Below the pieces are notes generated by a model that was given only the letters and a program-made list of their open reading frames with translations, was not told the origin of the DNA and ran no database searches. A stretch of DNA of 64,000 nucleotides from positions 2,114,680 to 2,178,679 of the forward strand of contig JAYKAV010001000.1 in assembly GCA_035582835.1 (NCBI GenBank), given 5' to 3'. Positions 47,801 to 60,190 of this stretch are shown here, piece by piece (position 1 is the stretch's first letter; every line of letters starts with the position of its first letter). The translations under genes were made by a program, and so were the position numbers. This stretch comes from Phoebastria nigripes (Eukaryota; Chordata; Aves; Procellariiformes; Diomedeidae).

Positions 47801-50800
47801 TTAAAGCTGAAATCTCACACCTTCCCTGGTTTAGCTCTAAGTGCTCAGATATGTACATAGATAATTCTCAAATTCCCAGGATTTACAGTTCCCAGCTCCA
47901 TCTAATGAAGAAATTTCCTCACAGTGTTTATTTTCTGAACGCACTAGCGAGCCTTCCCGTCTCTTAAGCCTCTGAATGCCCATTTCAGCAGGCTACCAGT
48001 TCATGTCACACTGTAATGAGCGTGAAATCTAACTATAAACCACACTTGGCCAAATTCATATTAACAGAGACAGGGGAAGTAAGACAGGCATGAAGGAAAC
48101 CCAGTTCACAGCTGTGAAGATCATAACTAAAGTGCTACATACAAGAACAAGATTACATTTCCTATCAAATTCCATAGGGATTAAATCATCAAAATAATTC
48201 TGGTAAGGAGGACAGTTAATTCCATTAAACAAATCTGATATATACAAAAGGCAGTCTATTTCCTCTAAAATGAACAGAACATATGAGAGATTCAAGAGTA
48301 TCTTTTATGGCTAAGACAACAGAGAAATTTATGATCATAGAAATACAGTTGATTACACAATTAAGCAAACTTTGAAAGTATCAGTTGCGTTTTAGAAGTG
48401 TCTAAAAATCCAAATAATATTCAGACTTGAAACACAAGTGGAAGATATATCCTGCCCTACACAGTCTTAATAGGTGAGAGACATAAGTAAACATAGTAGC
48501 GGAAAAAAGATCCAAAAGAAGTGTAACTACTTATTCCCAGTCACATAAGGGTTCAACAGAAGACTGAAAATAGTGTGGAAGTCCCTCCATCTCATCTCCT
48601 GAATGATGACCCTGAGGCTGTATATAATTACAGAAGTATGATAAAATGTTCCATATAATACTTGCTTTGTCACCCTTCTTGAATGGACACAGACACAATG
48701 CCAGGCAGTTTTAGCATTAGTCAAAGAAAAGTTAAACTTTTGTTCTTTCCCACATCTCTATATTGGATATTTTATGCCTATGAGAAGAGGGAGCAGGCAG
48801 ACTCACGTCTAGCTTTGGTGATGCTGGAGCAGAAATCTCTTATGGTATAACTTTGCTCTAGGACACAGAAGAAATTCTGCTGTTTTTCAGAGAGCAGAGA
48901 TGTGGACATAGATGAACATAGAGAGAAAGAGCAGACATGGAAGAGGAAGTGAAAAAGGAATGTCCAAGACAGACTGAGGTTAGAGGCTGAGTTGGAAAAA
49001 AGAAGAATTAGAAAAAGTGGGGAGAGATAGGAAAGGGAAANATCAGTTCAAAGACCTAATATAGCTAAACAAAGTATTAGCCCATGGCTTTAGGAGAACT
49101 TCTCTTCTTAATACTAGGCTCCCATGACAACTTCAGCAAGGCACTTTCTTTTCTGTGGCACATTTTTCAATGATATGCCATTAACACCAGGTTGCTGTAA
49201 GAAACAGCTCTGCACTGAGCATAGTCAGGAACGAGCAGTCTCACAGTAATTGAGCTGATGGAGAGACCTGCTGCCATAGAGTGTTTTACTGTAGTGGGGG
49301 GAAGGAATAACAGGATGAAAAGCCTGGGGAAACAGGCCCAGCTCCAATTCATTCTCTCTCCATGGAAAGTGGTGGTTTACCTTAGAAAAGTCAGGCTGGC
49401 ATAAAAGTGTATGCTGGCCCATTCTGACCACAATTATAGCCATTCAAAGAATATTTTCTTTGCCAGATACAGTAGCATTCTAATCATCCACACCACTCAC
49501 AGTTTCAGGCTATCATGCCAAATACCATTTAGACACAATTAGTATTATTAGTAATAATCTCACCACCAAATTAATGTGAACTTCTGCCTCAATGTGGACA
49601 TCACACTCCTTAGGAACAACGATTAGAGTAAGTTAAGAACACAATAACCGGATTTTACAGAAAACATAGATTTGCTGATGCATTCACTTTTTCCATCAAT
49701 CACATGGTGCTAGTCTTTGACAGGAAANGAGAGCTGAATTGTTTATTCCCTCCAAGAGCTATAGTCTTATCCCAAGGCAACATCTAATAAATACACTAAC
49801 ACATCCATTATGCAAAGATCTCGTTTGTAGGAGGACAAGCACTGTCCTTGTGTTTGGTCTCATATTCACAAAGTTCTGTTGGTCATTAAAACTTGCTCCC
49901 CCCCCCAAAAAGGAATCAAAGATTATTAATAGCAAAGACATAAGTAAAGAAAAGACTTACTACAGGACAAACTAAACCAACAACCCATTATTTTCTTTTT
50001 GATGTTTAACTTGGGGTATGTGAAAAGAAAAATTANTACAAGGTGAAATAGATAAACCTTATCTGCAAAATTGTTTCTCAATGCTGTCAATTTAGAGGAA
50101 GCAAAACCAGCCCATCAGACTGGCAGGATGAGAGTTGAGCTATCTTGCTACAGTCTCAAAAGCAGCAACTCGTCCCTGACACATAATAAAAGGGTTAAAA
50201 ATTTGAGCAGCAACAGGAGCCTCACAGAGCTTCAGACTGCTAACTCACTGTGGTAGTCTGCAAGCCAGCTGAGGGAATGGTGTGGTTTCTCCATGGTAAA
50301 AAAGAAAACCAGAATTTGAGTAAAACATGCCACAGTCTCAGCAAGTGCTGCCAGAGAAACAACATGAAGAAAGAGCTGGAATCTGAAATGATGCTGGTGC
50401 GCGGGCTGAGTTCTCGCCCCAGGAAGAACCAGGAGGACTATGACTGACATGGAAGAGAAGTTAAAAGAACAGGTCTGCGAGTCAGGGGTAAGGGCAAATA
50501 CTGTCCTTGAACATGACCGAACGGTTCTCCGAAAGCCGAGTATTCCAAGTTCCCACTGTTTAGATAAACCAAGACCATGGCTATGGTGTCCTGAGGGAGC
50601 AGCTTCTGAAGTTCATTTGGAGTTTCAGAGTGGCCCNAAGGGAACCCCAAGCCAAACTCAACACTCGAGAAAAACCTCACTTTCATCATACACACAGAAA
50701 CACAGCTAAACGCCCTAGTAAAGCTATACCCAGGAAAAGGTAATGATCTGTCAGCATCTCTACAGGGTAGGATCTCTGTGCAGAGGTGCCAGGCACTGTT

Positions 50801-52300
50801 CGCTGCAAAGTGTTCGTGTGTGGCAAACCAAATACGCGTTCTTGGCTTCCCTCTCCACTTCCCGGCTGGTAGCCTGCCTCCAGATCCCCCCAAGTGGTGA
50901 ACCACCGCAGTGACCAGCAGCTGCAGCCCTAGCATAGCAGGCCAAACTCTATGCTGTCACTGAAGCAGCTTCTTGCTCCATAAGCAAGAAAAAAAGATGA
51001 CAGAAAGGAAAAATGAGAAGTAGAGAGGAAAAAAGAAAGGCACGTACAGAGAAAACAAAAACAAAAACCCAAAACAAAATCAGGAAGACGGCATACTACA
51101 CAACCACAAGGAGAGAAAACAACTAGTTCAGAAGGGGTGGGGAAGGAGAAGGCAGGCATTAAAGTGAGTACACAAGAACTGAAAACAGAGATAAACAGTA
51201 ACAGGTATCTTTTGCTACACAGGGCTCTCCATAGAGATGCAAAGAGAAAAATTTTACCTCTAATTAGAATGAACTACTTCTGTTCACCTCCACGGAACAT
51301 CAGCTCCCAGGTTTCTATCTTAGTTTCATCTTTCCACTTACCCTTCTGTATCTGTGTGCTGTGCAGCAACAGTAGCATGGAAGTTCAGCCAACTTACAAG
51401 TTCAGCAACCTGCAGCCTCCCCCCTGCACGCAGCAGTGCTGCCGGGAGCGGGCTACGGCCGCCAGCTAGAAAATGATGCATTATAGGCCAATGGGAACGG
51501 TTGGTTTTTGGCCCTTTTGAAAGGGATTTTTCACCTGGTATCACAGCAGGAGATGTCACAGTCTATTACACAGATCTCAGATACAACAAAACAGCGTATT
51601 CATTTCTATTCTGAAGAAATTGCCATGTTCATTTGGACATGCCTATTAAGTCTTAAGAAAAAATAAATTTGAGCAACTGCCAATTTTAAAGCCTCCTGTT
51701 TGATAATAATTATTATTTTTCCCCAAGTAACATAATGGACCTAATCCATATTGTGGGCAAGTATCCTGTAAAATTTAATTAAAANCCCAAAGCTGGTAAA
51801 CAAAGTGATATTATGACACCAGAAATATAACAGAGATTTGTGAGGTTTCAGTGTAACTCAAGTCACAGGTGGTTCATAGTATGTGATCCCATACCCATTT
51901 GCAGTAACTACCTACTGTACTTTTTTTGAACGTGTTACTCCATGGGGCTTAGGCCCCTAAATGAATCCTGGAGGAGGAGATGAAATCATTATCTTGGTGT
52001 ACCGTAGCCTTCACTAAACAAAAAAATATTTCCATTTCCATCCTTTGGGATTTCATACACCCTGAAGTTTGATGGTTAAGGGTACTGTACTAAGTACTAA
52101 GCCAGATCATAAAAAAGCTTCAGGCTTTTCTCCAGGGAAATGTTATGCTGTGATCTCACTGTTTTTCCAGATAAATTTCATTGTATTGTTTCTTTTGCAG
52201 CAGTTTTAGACCCATGTGAATGCCATAGCCAATACCAGATGTGCCTCCATGCACTTGCAAGAGCTCTGAACAAAGAAAATCCAGGAGAGCTGGAGTTCTG
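47801..52300. other. unique non-coding sequence with a GC-richer part at 50.8-51.5 kb
   Basis: Ambiguous bases at 49041, 49728, 50036, 50637 and 51785. A 165-codon minus-strand open frame (50438-50935) crosses one ambiguous base and is in GC-richer DNA; no motif is recognised. No repeat family recognised. Confidence 0.45.
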
Positions 52301-52309
52301 CTTAATGAG

Positions 52310-52460
52310 AACAGCCCTGGGACAAAGCTTTAATAGTTTAACTAAAATTACATTCAAAACTTAATTAGCAGAAGCTCTGAACTCACAAGCCGTGGCCCAT
52401 GAGCTCTAATACACTAATTAGCTAAGACATCCTTTAAAGCCAAGTATAGCTAAACCTTCT
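52310..52460. promoter_or_regulatory. candidate homeodomain-bound element with paired TAATTAGC
   Basis: TAATTAGC occurs at 52362-52369 and 52415-52422, in the same orientation and 53 bp (about five helical turns) apart, in repeat-free AT-rich sequence. TAATTA is the core of many homeodomain sites. Function is inferred from motif pairing only. Confidence 0.3.
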
Positions 52461-53720
52461 TGAAGAGCTGTCACGTGAGTCCTCGGATCTGAGGCAACAT
52501 TTGTGTTGCACATGGGAGGTTCAGCATTATTTCACTACAATGCTGTTGCATATACAAATATTGTAGGTCCCAATTATTTTGGGTAACAAACAAACTATAA
52601 AATGTTCATAGCGTACAGTTCTATACACAAGGAAAGATCAAAGCAGACTCTAAACACGGACTTCCATACACTAATGTGAGCCAAAAACCTTGGAGAGCTG
52701 GACAATAATTTTCAAAACTTCAGAAAAATTACATATCTTAAGGAAGGATAAAAAAAGAGTCACAAGTGACATACTCATTTTTTTCTAAAAATCTTCCTGG
52801 GTCAATCAAAGCATCCAGAGATTTATTTAGATAATATTCAAACAGTTCTGTTTCAATCTTCTCTGCTTGTTTACTTGCTATAAATGAAATAATTGAACAA
52901 AAAATTGCTCAAACATTAGAAATAACAACTCATTTCAAACATGTACAAATCAGATGTTTCAGCAATTTTGAATAAAATGTGACTTTTTTGAAATTAAGCT
53001 TTAACACACTGTGTGTCTATTTTGACAAATCATATTGTCTGGGAAATAAAATTCACAGTAGGATTCCAAATCAGCTTTGGGTTGTCCCACTATCTTTACT
53101 GATATTATTTAAGCAAGATTACTGGTTTCAGTGGGAAATTTGGTTAAGTCCAGATTTCAGGATATGAAGCAGTACTGCAGGTATTGCAGAACCTCACAAT
53201 AAATATGTACAGATTTTTTACTGTAAATTTTTCCCTTCCACAAAAACCCTGGGAAAGGTTCAAAATACCTTTTTTTTATGTCGACACAAATGCATGTATT
53301 TCAGCTGTTACAATAAAGGTTTTTTTTATTATTATTTTGCACTTGAATTTCCACAGCATACCAGCATTATATCGTGGAAGTTTTCAACATGCCTGTATCT
53401 GACATACAGCATTTAGTGAATTGATGAAATCAGTTCAGTGCATTATACAATGGAGAACGGGAAAGAGAAAATTTAAATCAGGGACATCAGGACAATTTGT
53501 ATTTATTAAGGAGACTGTCCTATGGTCTTAAAAAAGACNAACAAAAGGAAATTTTACCCTCCCGTGACAGACTTCCAGCCAGTGAAATCCATGGTGCTTA
53601 ATTTATTTACCTTTGAAGGACAAACACAGACATTGCCAGGATTTGGATCTGTTGTGCCAGGGCATTTCAGTGGTTGAAACCTGATGCTTCTATGAACCAG
53701 CCATTAGTTTTCCTTCTCTG
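52461..53720. other. unique non-coding sequence
   Basis: AT-rich, ambiguous base at 53539. No feature recognised. Confidence 0.5.
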
Positions 53721-53721
53721 A

Positions 53722-53830
53722 GGCCTTGTTTTTGCTGCTAAAAAGGTGTGTTTCCATATTTCAGGATAACTAATTTAGGCTGAAATTAGACGTAGATTTC
53801 TACTGAAAGGTTAGGCAACAGAACACCTTT
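53722..53830. mobile_element. possible end of an ancient DNA transposon
   Basis: GGCCTTGTTTTTGCTGCTAA with AAAGGTGTGTTTCC and then ACTAATTTAGGCTGAAATTAG resembles the terminal region of old sauropsid hAT-like elements that begin 'ggccttgtctacactgctaa'. It shares the GGCCTTGT start with the element at 38548-38802. No partner end was found, so the call is tentative. Confidence 0.35.
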
Positions 53831-54707
53831 TCAACAGGAAAAACAGGGCAATCTCCTCTTCCCCTGCCCCCCAAAACAAACAATCAAAAAACCTGGAGCA
53901 TTGTTGGGTTATTTTATTTTAATGGATCTTGGTCAGTTTATAAATGTGCTTATATGGCATGGCTTTCTGTAACCACAGGGGGTAACTTTGACAACCCAGA
54001 GGATTATTCCAGCCCTTCGCCTCATTTTTTCTAGTGAGACATCCTAGATAGAGATACAAGGTTTTTAAACACATGGCAAGCTAGATAAAGTCACCCCCTG
54101 GCTGCTGCTGACCTTGCGTAGCCAACCCTCTGGTAAATCTGAAGTGCTTTGTCTTCACTGTGCTCTTACCTTGAGACAGCTCATACAACTTAGTACCCTG
54201 AATTTTAAAAATACACTTTCGNAGGAGTGAAGTCCACTGTATCCCACCTGTCAACACCCAGATAATACAATGACTAGCAACAGAGTACAGTGTGCTGTAG
54301 TAACTACCCACCACATACACACAGTCTGAAAACTGGAGTCCTGGTACTGTATCTGATCAGAGACCCATTGAGCTTAATTCAACACATGGAGCAACAACTC
54401 AACCCGCCCCTGCAAAATGGAAACTGGGCATCCATTCTGCTTTCAGCAAACACAGCAAAGAGTACCAGCCAAATATCAAATATTAAACATTGCAATAATC
54501 CTGTCACATGATGACTACTGTTTTACACATGGAACTGTATAAAACTCACACTGACACAAATCCATAGCTTATAGCTATTAGGACAGTTACCATCTACAAG
54601 AAGTGTCCTTCTTTCCAGTTTTATATAATGTACATGAGATCCACAAAACATCAAGGGAAATCTTAACCAGGAGTGCAGAAAAACTTACTCCCAACAGGTT
54701 GAAACTA

Positions 54708-54709
<2 letters not shown>
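53831..54709. other. unique non-coding sequence
   Basis: Ambiguous base at 54222. No feature recognised. Confidence 0.5.

Positions 54710-54785
<76 letters not shown>
54710..54785 (+). repeat. poly(A) tract, 76 bases
   Basis: An uninterrupted run of 76 A, by far longer than any in the first 54 kb. No target-site duplication or recognisable retrocopy body lies upstream. Confidence 0.95.
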
Positions 54786-54788
<3 letters not shown>

Positions 54789-55811
54789 TACATCAAAGTA
54801 CAGTATTTAGTTCTGCTTGTATGTGTAAAGCACTAAGTCTTCCCTTGAGGATACAGAGTTGTGATGTTTGCTCCTGCACTGTGCTGCTTCCATTAAACCC
54901 ACAGAAAGAGTTCAGGCCTCATGATAACTTTGCAACTGCTGATCCAGTAAGCTGCTTAAAAGACTCTTGATCTCTCAAAGCAAATTTTTTGCTTCCAGTT
55001 TCAAGTTACATTCCCTATTCCAAATGACTGAAAAAAGGAAGAATCAAGGGAAAAGAAAAATCAAAAAATGAAGAAAAATTAAAATGAGGCATGCAGGCTC
55101 TCCACAGAAATCAGCCAGCAAGAATTCAACACCACACTATTCAGATTTCAGTCCATCCTGTTCAAGGTAATACATGGGCAGCAAAATGAGGTTGATCTTC
55201 TCCCTTTCTCCTGTAAGTGAATGTAGAAAGGAGACTAGCTGGATCTGCAACACAAAAATGAGTTTCAACTGCACCCACAGGACTGACTGCTGCTCTGCAG
55301 TCCTAAGGAAATGCTTCATATCACACTGGCAAGAAGAGATCAAAGAAAACCCATAAGGTTCATCACCCTGGCTCCCTTCCAAATCTTCTTTAGCCCTAAA
55401 GAAGAGATAATGCAATCTAAAGTTGGTTTAGATTTTCCATCAACTCTCTAGGTGGACTGTCCCAACCAAGAGGGTACTCTACAGAGGAGCTGGTGAGCTA
55501 TCAGGAGCCAAAGCTGAGGCAGCATCCTAGCACCTCTCTGGCTACAAATATATCCTGGCTTCGTTCTGTTTCAGAAAATAATTCACATAAACCAAGAAAT
55601 TGACCAGAAAGATATCTAAGATTTTTTTCCTCCTTCCATGTTAAGTTTCCAATGAATTTCCCACAGATGGAGAAAATCTGATCTTGTGCCCTGAATCTCC
55701 ATTTTGTTTGTAGAACTGTTTGTTCTGTAGACTATGTCATGAACAACACACTCTCCAAGCTAAATGCAAAGTAAATTTATTAGTGGCTTTTATTTCTAGT
55801 AAGCATCTGGT
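54786..55811. other. unique non-coding sequence
   Basis: No feature recognised. Confidence 0.5.
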
Positions 55812-55864
55812 AAAAAAAANNNNNNNNNNNNNNNNAAAAAAAAAAAAAAAAAAAAAGAAAAAAA
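55812..55864 (+). repeat. poly(A) tract interrupted by an assembly gap
   Basis: Eight A (55812-55819) are followed by 16 N (55820-55835), 21 A (55836-55856), G and seven more A. The gap lies wholly inside the homopolymer, so its true length is unknown and the N count may be arbitrary. Confidence 0.95.
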
Positions 55865-56489
55865 TTAAGTCTTAGAGGATCATTAAGACACTAGAAATGC
55901 ATATCTACACAAGTAGAACAGTCCTCAGCTGGCTATGCTGTATTTCTACCCATGAAGCAGAACAGCTTGAGTTATAGAGTACATGTGTCCTCTCAAATTC
56001 AAGTATTTCTTTCTATCCCAGGTGAACAATGAATGAACTGCTCTATAACAATGATGCCCTCAAAGGCCCTCTAATAATTTTATTTATGTAATTTACATTT
56101 CACTTTAGTAATTTTCAGTGAGACAGAGTTGAAACAATACCAGTTATTATTGCCAAATATCTCATTCCTGCATATTATGTGACTAACAGCACTGCTTCCT
56201 AATAATCAAATTTGCTTTGTCATTAACATAGTTAGACTTCGCAAAAATTGCACAAGTTGTATGAACAGGGATGAGACATAAAAGCCTCAGGCATGTTGAA
56301 ACAAATCTCTCCTTTTCACACATTCATTCCCAAAGTGAGGCACTGTGTTTGTGTAAATGTGAAAAGAATTTGGCTCATTTTCACTTTATTTAGGCCATAG
56401 GAGACCAGGAGGTTGCAATATTTGGATACTACTGTCATGTTCAAATGATGAGCGTCTGGGGCAGGGGGAAAGACTATAAATAAAATATA
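55865..56489. other. unique non-coding sequence
   Basis: No feature recognised. Confidence 0.5.
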
Positions 56490-56560
56490 TAGATGACTGA
56501 AGTCAATGGGAACTGCACATATGCATCCAAGGACTTTATTTGGCCCATAAAATGGAAAAC
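56490..56560. repeat. ancient amniote interspersed-repeat scrap
   Basis: GACTGAAGTCAATGGGAACT with GCACATATGCATCCAAGGAC and TTTATTTGGCCC match in order the dispersed sauropsid phrase 'gaagtcaatgggagctgcac ... ggactgaatttggccc'. Short but distinctive. Confidence 0.5.
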
Positions 56561-56836
56561 CAGCATAGGCTATAACCACAACAGAAATGGATCTAATTTG
56601 TCAGGTCCAAATGCAAGAATGCAAATGGAAATGACAGAGCCAGAACACTAAAACCTCAAAGAGGATCTGCAATAGACATCAAAACATTTACAGAAATTAC
56701 AGAGAAACATCCTTGAAGAAAAATAATTGAGTATAAGCCTGTTAATATAATTAACTCCTCCAGTGCAGGAAAAGTAAAATAGAGTACAGAAGTTGGGATG
56801 TGAAAAAAGAGATTTATCACAAGTAGTATGCTTCTG

Positions 56837-56840
<4 letters not shown>

Positions 56841-56867
<27 letters not shown>
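56841..56867 (+). repeat. poly(A) tract, 27 bases
   Basis: Uninterrupted A-run; no retrocopy body or duplicated flank recognised. Confidence 0.95.
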
Positions 56868-58179
56868 TTCAAACCATATTCTAGTTAATGGTAACCTTCT
56901 ACTGCCACCTCCCCAACCAGCACATGCCCATACCAGGAACAATTTCACACTTCTCCAGGCACTAAAGCCAATCATATTTATGCTGTGCACAAGTCCAGCC
57001 AGGTTACCATGCCAGCCAGATTAACTAGTGATGTCCCCTTGATTGTACCAGCCATGTGCTTTTATGCAAAATATGACTTACAAAGCATGCAGCGTGTGGA
57101 ATGAATAATTGAGCAAATCTGCTCTCTCATTAATGGTTTTCAAATTTCTGTGTGAGTCAAAGCATAAGCACAGTCCTTTGGCAGTCAGACAATATACCAC
57201 TGAACTTTATGCAGCCAAGGTAGAAGTATTTAAACTATCGTGCAGGCAGAGCTTCATCTTTCTCCTTCAAATTGGGGCTTTAAAGCAGGGCGTGTTCCTG
57301 GATTACACTTTTGAAAGCAGTGGTTGGTAGAAACAAATTTATAGCTGTCTTGCTGTCAGAGCTTGATGAGCTCCTGCTGGAGATAAGGATGCTCCTGCAA
57401 AAAAGAGGCAGAACTAGTCTCTTCTGGGAAATGGAGGTGTAGGGAGTCATCACTTCTAGAGCTCATGTTACCAAGTGCCTTTCCAACACTAAAGTCTCAA
57501 GACAAATACTATGTCACTTTAGTAATGTCTAGTAGTTATCCTTCTACCTTCAGATCTCTGGATACAGGATGGCTGTCTCTGTCCACCAAGAACTCTGTCA
57601 GTCTATCAAATACCTAAGGCTTTCTATTATATGACTCTCAGCTCTGATGCACACAATATTTTGACTTCAACCCCTCTTTCAAGAAGATATTCTTACAGGT
57701 ATCAGGGCTCTCCTCTTTCCTGTGTAAGGGACTCAGATCTGGAAAGAAAGAAATTTGCTGGGATTTATATTCCCTTCCTGTTTTTCTGAAGCTTTCGGTA
57801 TTTTGTCTTTATCCTTCATGTCTGATGATTTGAATATCACTGTTCTGACAGACACATCATTTCCCTTCTTACAAGGGTTTCTATTACTCTTTCTACTTAG
57901 AATCGATCATTATTCTTATTTAAATGCAACATTTCAGCTAACAAGTTGTCTGAAAAGACAATCAAGACTCCTTTTCCTACATTCTCTTGTCACTTGGTAG
58001 CCTGTAATACTTCAGGGCTTCTCTTCCAAAATCTCTTTGTGTTACAGCTCCTCATCGCTTCTGGAAGGCTCAGGGTTGGATTAAACTTCTTATATTGCTT
58101 CCTGTTACAATCTTAAAAGGACCCTTTTTTGTCTTACATTACTTGTTTTCCATTCTTCGTATCCTTATTTGTCATTTGC
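56868..58179. other. unique non-coding sequence
   Basis: Pyrimidine-rich between about 57540 and 58170. No feature recognised. Confidence 0.5.
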
Positions 58180-58290
58180 ATTTCAGTAGCACTTGGAGGT
58201 CCCAATGAAACTGTAGACAACGGTTTGCACATTACAGCACTGGAATAGAGGGACTCTGCCCCAGGAGTTAAAAATTGAAAGAAACAAATA
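58180..58290. repeat. ancient amniote interspersed-repeat relic
   Basis: TTTCAGTAGCACTTGGAGGT, CCCAATGAAACTGTAGACAA and GACTCTGCCCCAGGAGTT follow the order of a dispersed sauropsid repeat ('agtagcgcctaggagcccca', 'ccattgtgctaggcgctgta', 'tccctgccccaaagagctt'). Decayed; family name not known to me. Confidence 0.5.
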
Positions 58291-60116
58291 AAGGATAATC
58301 ATCTTTGTGGGAAGGATGAACAACATGCAAAATACAGAAACAAGACTTGTCCGAGCTTACAAGGAAGTCTCTGAAAGATATGGAAAGTGAGGCCAGATCT
58401 CCTAAAACTGAAAGGCTACCTATCTCCTCTTTCTGATATGCTATTTTCCAGGGCATTTGTGCCCATCTGGTCTATTCAGTTATGCGAGGACAACATATAA
58501 ATGGCTGTCATTTGCCTTTGCAGTCTCCAAAATCTGTTTTTCCAGCTGCCAAAGATGGAGTTGCAGTAGACCAAAAGCACTCGATCTAGAAAAATGAGTG
58601 AAGGGAGTTAATTGGAATGTATGATCCCCATTTCCATACAGCAGCACGCCAAGGTACTGAGTGGACTAAAATGACAGTCCAATATTGAACCAAGAAAAGA
58701 CATGCTCTAAAGCACAGAACATCACTTCTAAGCGAAGATGAGATATTATTTTTCACAAAAATACATTTATTGCTGCATGTCTTACATTTAAAAAAAAAAA
58801 ATCTCCAAGAACTCCAGCCTGGAGCATATAATGGTTTATGCAACAAATACTTGTGAAACGCCTACTTAAAAAGTTAAACCCCCTGGAGGGCTTGTGAATC
58901 TTTTAGTTGTAATGTATCCCTGGAGGATTTTATTTTGTATCCGCCTAGCCTGAAGTTAAAGAGTAGTTTTTGAACATGTTTGCTTTACTTGAAGCTAAAA
59001 TCTGGGTTACTTGGGGGAGGGCAATGGAGAGTCTAATAAATCTTACAATATACTTCTTGGCACGAAAACTACTTACTGGTGTCATGAAGAAACAACTTTA
59101 CTGCTCTCTAAAGAAATATTGGTTTCAGAAGTTACTATTGTATTCAGGACACATGGAAGCTGCATTAAATCAAGTTGTGAAACATACTGGGGTTATACAT
59201 GTTTAAAAAAAAAAAGCTAAATCCTGAAACGGATCCTGACATTAAAAAAAAAAAAAAGAGGAAAGTTTCTGAGGCTTCCATAAATTTTGAAGGGAGGAAG
59301 TTTAAAACTTGGGTGTTCCTCTCCATAAGTCACATTCCACAAGGAAACAGTTTGATTTTATGTATATACTTTTACCATTCAAACTTCAGTGNTTTTTTTT
59401 AAACTTCTATTTTCACTATTTAAAATTGTGTATATGCATGCACAATAAGCATGAAGAGGGAGCACGCTTGCTCTGAGAATATCAGCTAGTGTATGTTTTC
59501 TTATTCATATTTGGGCAAGAGCCCTAAGTGTTGGCTCATAACACTCCCAGCTACTTTCTTCCCCAAACACTGCATCCACAAATGGATCAGCCAATTAATC
59601 TAGACANGATTAATTAAGGCCACCAGCAGCAGAACAAAATTGCTTTGCCAGTTGCCTATACATCTGGATCTCCTCCCACAAGCTACCCAGAGGAAAAAAC
59701 TGGGAGGCCCAATCTCTACAGAAAATCAACTGTAAAGAGAGTAAAGTGAATTTAGACCCTTTGAAAGAAAGCAGATTGAGTAGTCAATTTATCCTCAGAA
59801 CAGACTCAGCTCAGACGAGAGCAAGGTTGTGTTCTTCCATGCTGCCATGTTCAATTCCATACTTGAGGGACCATCAGAACAAAGGAAACAAGGTGAATTC
59901 AAAGTCCCTGAATTTCTGTGCTTTCTGTTTGAAGATGCCTACGAGAATGTGAAGTGAGAACAGGTGCCACAACTATCCCTCTGTGGCATATTTGGTAGAC
60001 TGTTAACAAAAAATGTTTCTTTGGAAGTGGCATTTGTAGCTATATAGCTGGCTATGAGCCAGAGACTTCTAGTTCTCCTTCCTCACATGATTTATTCTGG
60101 CCTAAAGAAGTTAACT

Positions 60117-60120
<4 letters not shown>
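58291..60120. other. unique non-coding sequence with several short A-runs
   Basis: A-runs of 12, 11 and 14 bases occur at 58790-58801, 59205-59215 and 59244-59257; ambiguous bases at 59392 and 59607. A 78-codon open frame at 58970-59206 (+) ends just at the second A-run but resembles no known protein. Confidence 0.45.

Positions 60121-60187
<67 letters not shown>
60121..60187 (+). repeat. poly(A) tract, 67 bases
   Basis: Uninterrupted A-run. The only flank similarity found, CTATGAG on both sides (about 60053 and 60189), is too short to be called a target-site duplication. Confidence 0.95.

Positions 60188-60190
<3 letters not shown>

Noticed and set aside
50438..50935. 165-codon minus-strand open frame
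   Set aside because: It lies in GC-richer DNA, includes an ambiguous base, overlaps an open frame on the plus strand and shows no recognisable protein feature or splice context.
52185..52364. Possible exon after TTTCTTTTGCAG at about 52200
   Set aside because: The acceptor-like string is plausible but the frame behind it is short, matches nothing known and has no evident donor; one such string is expected often by chance in 64 kb.
54587..54836. Frames of polyphenylalanine and polylysine
   Set aside because: They are simply translations of the 76-base A-run.
58970..59215. Processed pseudogene suggested by a 78-codon frame ending at an A-run
   Set aside because: The A-run is only 11 bases, there is no polyadenylation signal before it, no flanking duplication, and the translation resembles no known protein.
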